This document shows, piece after piece, positions 45,443-53,689 of a stretch of 53,689 nucleotides of DNA. Under the pieces are notes generated by a model that was not told the DNA's origin, did no database searches, and saw nothing but the letters and a program-made list of their open reading frames with translations. The translations under genes and the position numbers were made by a program. Each line of letters opens with the position of its first letter. Within the stretch, counting starts at the first letter, position 1. The DNA comes from Gluconacetobacter sacchari (GTDB lineage: Bacteria > Pseudomonadota > Alphaproteobacteria > Acetobacterales > Acetobacteraceae). Location of the stretch: contig NZ_JABEQJ010000032.1 in NCBI RefSeq assembly GCF_014174255.1, positions 1 through 53,689 of the forward strand, given 5' to 3'.

Positions 45443-48697
<3,255 letters not shown>

Positions 48698-48711
48698 GCG
48701 TACCCGGCCAA

Positions 48712-48752
48712 CGCCGGGAACGGGGCCGGCCGATCGGGCCCCGTTCCCGGCG
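48712..48752 (+). terminator. hairpin terminator after carB
   Basis: A perfect 16-bp GC-rich stem (48712-48727 with 48737-48752) encloses a 9-nt loop, beginning 14 nt after the carB stop. The downstream sequence CCTTCGGTCTTGT has only a weak T tract. It most likely ends the carAB transcript and separates it from greA. The rest of the gap to 48829 shows no gene. Confidence 0.75.
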
Positions 48753-48829
48753 CCTTCGGTCTTGTGGAATGCTCTTGTCGCAATCTGTCATGTCGGCCAC
48801 CTGACCGACCTTCACCCTGGGGACGCGCC

Positions 48830-49303
48830 TTGCAGAAATTTCCGATGACAGGCAAGGGCCTGCAACGGCTGGAAGATGAACTTCGCAAACTCAAGAGTGA
48901 AGAACGCCCCGCCGTGATCCGCGCGATCGCCGAAGCCCGCAGCCACGGCGACCTGTCGGAAAACGCCGAATATCACGCCGCGCGCGATCGCCAATCCTTC
49001 ATCGAGGGCCGGATCATCGAGCTGGAGGAAATCGTCTCGTCGGCCGAAGTGATCGATCCGTCCACCCTGTCGGGCGACCAGGTGAAATTCGGCGCCCAGG
49101 TCAGCCTGGTGGACGAGGAAACGGACAAGGAAGCCACCTACCAGATCGTCGGCGTGCATGAGGCCGACATCAAGCAGGGGCTGCTGTCGATCTCCTCGCC
49201 GCTGGCCAAGTCGCTGATCGGCAAGAAAAGCGGCGATTCCGTCTCGGTGCCCGCCCCCGGCGGCGACCGGACCTACGAAATCCTGGCCGTCACCTACGGC
49301 TGA
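48830..49303 (+). CDS. greA: transcription elongation factor GreA
   Basis: A 157-residue protein starting at TTG 48830: the sequence then reads QKFPMTGKGLQRLEDELRKLK, the usual GreA N-terminus, and a GGGGA site lies 6 nt upstream. ATG 48845 is the next option but would trim family-conserved residues. The N-terminal coiled coil includes GDLSENAEYHAARDRQSFIEGRI, whose acidic tip enters the RNA polymerase secondary channel. The C-terminal globular domain has SISSPLAKSLIGKKSGDSV. It rescues backtracked polymerase. Confidence 0.94.
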   Translation: MQKFPMTGKGLQRLEDELRKLKSEERPAVIRAIAEARSHGDLSENAEYHAARDRQSFIEGRIIELEEIVSSAEVIDPSTLSGDQVKFGAQVSLVDEETDKEATYQIVGVHEADIKQGLLSISSPLAKSLIGKKSGDSVSVPAPGGDRTYEILAVTYG

Positions 49304-49313
49304 GGTCCGGCCG

Positions 49314-50510
49314 ATGATCACGCTCGACGACCTCCGGGCCGCCGCCGCCCGGATCGAGGGGCGCGTCCTGCGCACGCCCACCGTGCCCTCGCACGCCCTG
49401 TCGAAGGCGACGGGCGCGGAGATCGTGCTCAAGCTGGACAATCTCCAGGCGGTTGGGTCGTTCAAGGAGCGAGGCGCCGCCAACAAGCTGGCCCTGCTGA
49501 CGGCGGAGGAACGCGGCCGCGGCGTCATCACCGTCTCGGCCGGCAACCACGCCCAGGGCGTCGCCCGCCACGCCTCGCTGCTGGGCATCGACGCGGTCAT
49601 CGTCATGCCCCGCTTCACCCCCGCCGCCAAGGTCACGCGCACCGCCGCGTGGGGCGCGCGCGTGGTGCTGGCCGGCGACAATTTCGCCGAGGCCACCGCC
49701 CATGCCGACGCCCTGTGCGCGGCGGAAGGCCGCGTCTTCGTCCACCCGTACGACGACCCGGCGGTCATGGCCGGCCAGGGCACCTTCGCGCTGGAACTGC
49801 TCGAGGATGCCGGCCCGCTGGACGTCTTCGTCGGTCCGATCGGCGGCGGCGGCCTGCTCTCGGGCTGCGCCGTGGCCGCCACGGCCCTGCGGCCCGGCAT
49901 GGACATCGTCGGCGTGCAGGTCGAGGCCTATTCCTCGCTCTCCGATTTCCCGGGCGAGGAACAGTCGCCCCCCGGCGGGGCGACGATCGCCGAGGGCATC
50001 GCGGTGATGCGGATCGGCCGCCAGCCGCTCTCCGTCATCCGCGAGCATGTCTCACGCGTGCTGGTCGTCCCCGAACGCGCGGTCGAGGACGCGATCACCT
50101 TGATGGCCGAGGGCGCCAAGCAGGTCAGCGAGGGCGCGGGCGCCACCGCGCTGGCGGCGGTCCTCACCTACCCGGACCTGTTTCGCGGCAAGCGGGTCGC
50201 GCTGCCGGTCACCGGCGGCAATATCGACAGCCGCATCCTGGCCAACACGCTGCTGCGCACGCTGCTGCGCGACGGCCGGCTGCTGTGCCTCAAGATGGAC
50301 ATCCCCGACCGCCCGGGCGTGCTGGCCGACATCTCGCGCACGATCGGCGACGCCGGCGGCAACATCATCGAGGTCTCGCACCAGCGCCTGTTCACCGCCG
50401 CCAGCGTCCAGGCGGCGGAACTGGAAGTGATGATCGAGGCCCGCGACCCCGCCCACGCCCAGCAGATCATGGACGAGCTTGCCAGGACCTACATCGTCCG
50501 CCGCGTCTGA
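49314..50510 (+). CDS. threonine ammonia-lyase (PLP enzyme with C-terminal ACT domain)
   Basis: A 398-residue fold-type II PLP enzyme. The Schiff-base lysine is in VGSFKERGAANKL near residue 50, SAGNHAQGVA contacts PLP and the phosphate loop is GPIGGGGLLSG near 180. The last 75 residues form an ACT regulatory domain (LKMDIPDRPGVLADISRTIGDAGGNIIEVSHQR in part). One ACT domain and this length match the short IlvA/TdcB-like threonine dehydratases that give 2-oxobutanoate for isoleucine or for catabolism. It follows greA by 10 nt. Confidence 0.9.
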   Translation: MITLDDLRAAAARIEGRVLRTPTVPSHALSKATGAEIVLKLDNLQAVGSFKERGAANKLALLTAEERGRGVITVSAGNHAQGVARHASLLGIDAVIVMPRFTPAAKVTRTAAWGARVVLAGDNFAEATAHADALCAAEGRVFVHPYDDPAVMAGQGTFALELLEDAGPLDVFVGPIGGGGLLSGCAVAATALRPGMDIVGVQVEAYSSLSDFPGEEQSPPGGATIAEGIAVMRIGRQPLSVIREHVSRVLVVPERAVEDAITLMAEGAKQVSEGAGATALAAVLTYPDLFRGKRVALPVTGGNIDSRILANTLLRTLLRDGRLLCLKMDIPDRPGVLADISRTIGDAGGNIIEVSHQRLFTAASVQAAELEVMIEARDPAHAQQIMDELARTYIVRRV

Positions 50511-50519
50511 ACGCCCGCC

Positions 50520-50732
50520 CTACGTCCCGTCGATGGTGAAGCCGACCTTCAGCGTCACCTGGTAATGGCCGACCTGCCCGTTGACGACATGGCCGCGCAG
50601 ATTCACCATCTCGAACCAGCGGATGGCATGCACGCTGTCGGACGCGCGCGACAGCGCGCTGCCGATCGCGGCCTCGATGGTGTCGGGCGACGACCCCACC
50701 AGCTCGACCACCTTGTAGACATGCTCGGACAT
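50520..50732 (-). CDS. dodecin family flavin-binding protein
   Basis: A 70-residue protein from ATG 50732 with a GGGAGGAAC site; a longer frame upstream is antisense to nothing but lacks similarity. It has the dodecin layout: VYKVVELVGSSPDTIEAAIGSALSRA (strand-helix), SVHAIRWFEMVNLRGHVVNGQVGHYQVTLKVGFTI (two strands, the Trp stacks on flavin), quoted in pieces from memory of the fold. Dodecamers store or buffer FMN/FAD. It is convergent with the threonine ammonia-lyase gene and follows upp. Confidence 0.92.
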   Translation of the reverse strand: MSEHVYKVVELVGSSPDTIEAAIGSALSRASDSVHAIRWFEMVNLRGHVVNGQVGHYQVTLKVGFTIDGT

Positions 50733-50784
50733 GATGTTCCTCCCGGCCTGACGGAGGAACAACGATGCCCGCCAGCCGGGGTTC

Positions 50785-51441
50785 CTATTTGGTCCCGAAC
50801 AGCCGGTCCCCGGCATCGCCCAGCCCGGGCCGGATATAGCCATGGTCGTCCAGTTCGCGGTCGATCGCGCAGGTGACGATCTTCACGTCCGGATGCGCCG
50901 CCGACAGGAACGCCACCCCTTCCGGCGCGGCCAGCAGGCAGACGAAGACCATGTGCCGCACCCCCGCCGCCTTCAGCCGGTCGATGGCGGCCGAGGCGCT
51001 GTGGCCGGTGGCCAGCATCGGATCGACGACGATGCAGAAGCGCGCGCCGATATCCTCGGGCAGCTTCATGTAATATTCGACCGGCTCCAACGTCGCCGGA
51101 TCGCGGAACAGGCCGATATGCCCGACCCGCGCCGCCGGCAGCAGGTCCAGCATGCCGTCCAGGATGCCGTTGCCGGCCCGCAGGATCGACACCAGGCACA
51201 GTTTCTTCCCCGACAGCAGGCGCCCTTCCATGGGCTCCAGCGGGGTCTCGATCTGCACCGTCTCCAGCGCCAGGTCCCGCGTCGCCTCATAGGCCATCAA
51301 CAGGCTGATCTCGCGCGTCAGGCGCCGGAACCCGGCCGTCGACGTACTCGCCTGGCGCAGGCGGGTCAGCTTGTGCTGCACCAGCGGATGATCCAGCACC
51401 ACCACGGGCGCGGAAGGGGGGGTGATCACATTCTCGCTCAT
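50785..51441 (-). CDS. upp: uracil phosphoribosyltransferase
   Basis: A 218-residue salvage enzyme forming UMP from uracil and PRPP. Conserved segments are [32 protein letters not shown], the PRPP loop [22 protein letters not shown] near residue 136 and the uracil-binding [25 protein letters not shown] end. It is near carAB, the de novo route, and reads toward the dodecin gene. Confidence 0.96.
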   Translation of the reverse strand: MSENVITPPSAPVVVLDHPLVQHKLTRLRQASTSTAGFRRLTREISLLMAYEATRDLALETVQIETPLEPMEGRLLSGKKLCLVSILRAGNGILDGMLDLLPAARVGHIGLFRDPATLEPVEYYMKLPEDIGARFCIVVDPMLATGHSASAAIDRLKAAGVRHMVFVCLLAAPEGVAFLSAAHPDVKIVTCAIDRELDDHGYIRPGLGDAGDRLFGTK

Positions 51442-51493
51442 GCAGCCCTTCTACGGCAGATCGTGGCGGAACCGAAAGGGCCGCCGCACCATA

Positions 51494-51916
51494 TCACGGC
51501 GTATCGGGCACGAAATCCAGCGCCAGCCCGTTGATGCAGTAGCGCAGGCCGGTCGGCCTCGGCCCATCGGGAAAGACATGCCCCAGATGCCCCTTGCAGG
51601 ACGCGCAATGGACTTCCGTCCGCACCATGCCATAGCTTGCATCGGTATGGCTTTCCACCGCCCCCGGCAGCACGTCATAGTACGAGGGCCAGCCGCTGCC
51701 GCTGTCATATTTGGTCTCGGAGCGGAACAGCGGCGTGCCGCAGGCCGCGCACCGATACAGGCCCGCCCGCTTCTCATGATTCAGGGGGCTCGATCCGGGG
51801 CGTTCCGTGCCATGGTCGCGCATTACGCGGATCTGCTCGGGGGTCAGCGGGCCGCAGCCACAGGCCGGGCCATCCACCGTCGCGCCGTCGATCGGGCGCG
51901 TTTCGTTCGCTGTCAT
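51494..51916 (-). CDS. msrB: peptide-methionine (R)-S-oxide reductase
   Basis: A 140-residue enzyme from ATG 51916, chosen over upstream ATGs because of a GGAGG site 8 nt before it. The zinc site has two CxxC pairs ([11 protein letters not shown] and [14 protein letters not shown]). The catalytic Cys is in [24 protein letters not shown] is the substrate loop. It repairs methionine-R-sulfoxide. It is divergent from gpmI with a 111-nt gap. Confidence 0.95.
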   Translation of the reverse strand: MTANETRPIDGATVDGPACGCGPLTPEQIRVMRDHGTERPGSSPLNHEKRAGLYRCAACGTPLFRSETKYDSGSGWPSYYDVLPGAVESHTDASYGMVRTEVHCASCKGHLGHVFPDGPRPTGLRYCINGLALDFVPDTP

Positions 51917-52027
51917 CACGTTTTCCTCCATCCGGGGCATCGATCCCGTCGCTTTTCTGCCCCGCGCCATTCGCAAGTCCGACAATCGATGCCATCATGG
52001 GCGACAAAATAACGGGAGAGAATACCC

Positions 52028-53578
52028 ATGTCCGACCAGACACAGCTTCACCCGCGCCGCCCGGTCATGCTCGTCATCCTCGACGGGTTCGGCTGGCGCG
52101 AAGACGTGGCCGACAACGCCGTGCGCGCGGCCGCCACCCCCGCCTTCGACCGATTGTGGCAGGAAGGCCCCCACGCCTTCCTCAAGACATGTGGCGAGGA
52201 TGTCGGCCTTCCGGAAGGGCAGATGGGCAATTCCGAGGTCGGCCACCTCAATATCGGCGCCGGCCGCGTCGTCATGCAGGAGCTGCCGCGCATCTTCGCC
52301 GCCATCCGTGACGGCAGCCTGACCGCCAACCCCGCCCTGGCCAGCCTGATCGCGGCGGTGAAGAAGACCGGCGGCACCTGCCACCTGATGGGCCTGGTCT
52401 CGGCCGGCGGCGTGCATTCCCACCAGGACCACGCCGTGGCCCTGGCGAAGATCCTGGCCGACAACGGCGTGCCGGTCGCCTTCCACATCTTCACCGACGG
52501 GCGCGACACGCCGCCGCATTCGGGCCGCGACTTCGTCGCCCGCCTGGTCGCCGCCCTCCCGCCCGCGGTCTCCATCGCCACCATCTCGGGCCGCTATTTC
52601 GCCATGGACCGCGACCGGCGGTGGGACCGGGTGGAAAAGGCGTACGATGCCGTCGTGGCGGGCCAGGGCCCGCATGGCGACGGCCCGCTGGCGGTGCTGG
52701 ACGCCGCCTACAAGGCCGGCACCACCGACGAATTCCTGCCGCCGACCGTCCTGGGCGCCTATGCGGGCATGAAGGACGGCGACGCCGTGCTATCCTTCAA
52801 TTTCCGCGCCGACCGCATCCGCCAGCTCCTGGACGCGATACTGGAGAAGGATTTCCAGGGCTTCGCCCGGTCGCGCGTGGTCCAGGTCTCCGCCGCCGCC
52901 GGCATGACCCGCTACAGCGACCGCCTGGCGGCGCTGATGGGCGTGCTGTTCCCGCCGCAATCGCTGGACGACCTGCTGGGCGAGGTGGTCTCGGCCGCCG
53001 GCAAGCACCAGCTCCGCATGGCCGAAACCGAGAAATACCCCCACGTCACCTACTTCCTCAACGGCGGCAAGGAAGGCGAGCTGCCGGGCGAAGACCGGAT
53101 CATGGTCCCCTCGCCCAAGGTCGCGACCTACGACCTCAAGCCGGAGATGTCGGCGCCGGAACTGACCGCGAAGGCCGTCGAGGCCATCAACAGCAACAAG
53201 TATGACCTCATCATCCTCAACTACGCCAACCCCGACATGGTGGGGCATACCGGCGTCTTCAGCGCGGCGGTCAAGGCGATCGAGGCGGTGGACCGAGGGC
53301 TCAAGCAACTGGTCGAGGCCGTGCATCGCCATCGCGGCGCCATCCTGGTCACCGCCGACCACGGCAATGCGGAAACCATGTTCGACCCGGAAACCGGCGG
53401 CCCGCACACCGCCCACACGCTCAACGTGGTGCCCGTCGTCCTGTCGGGCGCGCGGGAGGTGGAACTGCGCGACGGCCGCCTGGCCGACCTCGCCCCCACC
53501 CTGCTGGCCCTGATGGGCCTGAAGCAGCCGGCGGCCATGACCGGCCATTCGCTCCTGGTACCGAAGCACGGCTTCTGA
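52028..53578 (+). CDS. gpmI: 2,3-bisphosphoglycerate-independent phosphoglycerate mutase
   Basis: A 516-residue alkaline-phosphatase-superfamily enzyme. The metal/phosphoserine elements are VILDGFGWRE near residue 18 and GQMGNSEVGHLNIGAGR with the catalytic Ser near 66. Further ones are SAGGVHSHQDH, FTDGRDTPPHSG, SFNFRADRIRQL and the C-terminal NYANPDMVGHTG and VTADHGNAE. It interconverts 3- and 2-phosphoglycerate in glycolysis/gluconeogenesis using Mn. A GGGAGAG ribosome site precedes ATG 52028. Confidence 0.96.
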   Translation: MSDQTQLHPRRPVMLVILDGFGWREDVADNAVRAAATPAFDRLWQEGPHAFLKTCGEDVGLPEGQMGNSEVGHLNIGAGRVVMQELPRIFAAIRDGSLTANPALASLIAAVKKTGGTCHLMGLVSAGGVHSHQDHAVALAKILADNGVPVAFHIFTDGRDTPPHSGRDFVARLVAALPPAVSIATISGRYFAMDRDRRWDRVEKAYDAVVAGQGPHGDGPLAVLDAAYKAGTTDEFLPPTVLGAYAGMKDGDAVLSFNFRADRIRQLLDAILEKDFQGFARSRVVQVSAAAGMTRYSDRLAALMGVLFPPQSLDDLLGEVVSAAGKHQLRMAETEKYPHVTYFLNGGKEGELPGEDRIMVPSPKVATYDLKPEMSAPELTAKAVEAINSNKYDLIILNYANPDMVGHTGVFSAAVKAIEAVDRGLKQLVEAVHRHRGAILVTADHGNAETMFDPETGGPHTAHTLNVVPVVLSGAREVELRDGRLADLAPTLLALMGLKQPAAMTGHSLLVPKHGF

Positions 53579-53579
53579 C

Positions 53580-53689
53580 ATGCCCGCCCGGACCCGCGCG
53601 CCGGCGGCGGCCCAGCGCGCGGTTCCGGCGCGCGTTGCCGTCGCCATCGCCGCCGCCCTGGTCGCCGGGCCAGCCGCCGGGGCCGCCAC
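53580..53689 (+). CDS. start of an exported protein (partial; possibly EnvC/M23-type)
   Basis: An ATG overlapping nothing but 1 nt after the gpmI stop opens a frame that runs off the window after 36 codons. The residues are basic then hydrophobic (VAVAIAAALVAGPAAGA), a signal peptide. In many Alphaproteobacteria gpmI is followed by an EnvC-like murein hydrolase activator and a CtpA protease, so this is the likely identity, but the visible part is only a leader and proves nothing about function. Confidence 0.5.
   Translation, partial: MPARTRAPAAAQRAVPARVAVAIAAALVAGPAAGAA

Overview
The window is GC-rich, densely packed bacterial chromosome with few gaps and many start/stop overlaps. Gene content fits an Alphaproteobacterium, most likely an acetic-acid-bacterium relative (Acetobacteraceae, Gluconacetobacter-like). 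Pointers are the yqeY-dnaG-rpoD block divergent from carAB, a PhaR-type polyhydroxyalkanoate regulator, an L9 protein with an acidic tail, and a CarA with an N-terminal helix-turn-helix-like extension. The taxon is inferred from family content, not from a database match. I saw no rRNA, tRNA or CRISPR array.

Layout. 1-1438 (-): end of a chemosensory cluster (cheR cut by the window edge, cheW). 1588-6528 (+): membrane protein, ftsE-ftsX, a YdcF-like DUF218 protein, plsC, then a gap with two perfect DnaA boxes around an AT-rich patch, then a DUF2125 protein. 6585-7082 (-): phaR. 7214-12284 is an accessory island of lower GC: a marR/DHA2 efflux pair, an internally deleted IS5-type transposase, a scrap that looks like a relaxase C-terminus, and an araC / O-methyltransferase / siderophore-interacting-type flavin reductase cassette. 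12510-15771 is core again: gloB (-), a methyltransferase, and psd-pssA for phosphatidylethanolamine synthesis.

15621-24933 (-) reads pepA, holC, an aldo/keto reductase and then a six-gene complex-I-like (Hyf/Ehr-type) operon. The operon keeps the four cluster cysteines of its NuoB-like subunit. It has lost every NiFe-binding cysteine of the large subunit and contains no lysine at all in about 2,100 residues. 25070-36008 (+) holds cysQ, tsaC, a coiled-coil membrane protein, a GlcD-type FAD dehydrogenase and the envelope run lptF-lptG-lptD-surA-rsmA. 35978-43870 (-) holds cfa, rpsF-rpsR-rplI, a GNAT acetyltransferase and yqeY-dnaG-rpoD. 44033-53689 (+ unless noted) holds carA-carB, greA, a threonine ammonia-lyase, dodecin (-), upp (-), msrB (-), gpmI and the start of an exported protein.

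Most interesting points. (1) An identical 9-bp-arm inverted repeat lies 70-71 nt upstream of both yqeY and rpoD, and the yqeY copy is also in the carA leader. (2) CarA carries an N-terminal HTH-like domain next to that repeat. (3) The Hyf/Ehr-type complex lacks NiFe ligands, lysines and the usual proton-path residues. (4) The DnaA-box/AT-rich gap at 5110-5409 is a candidate origin or DnaA-controlled site.
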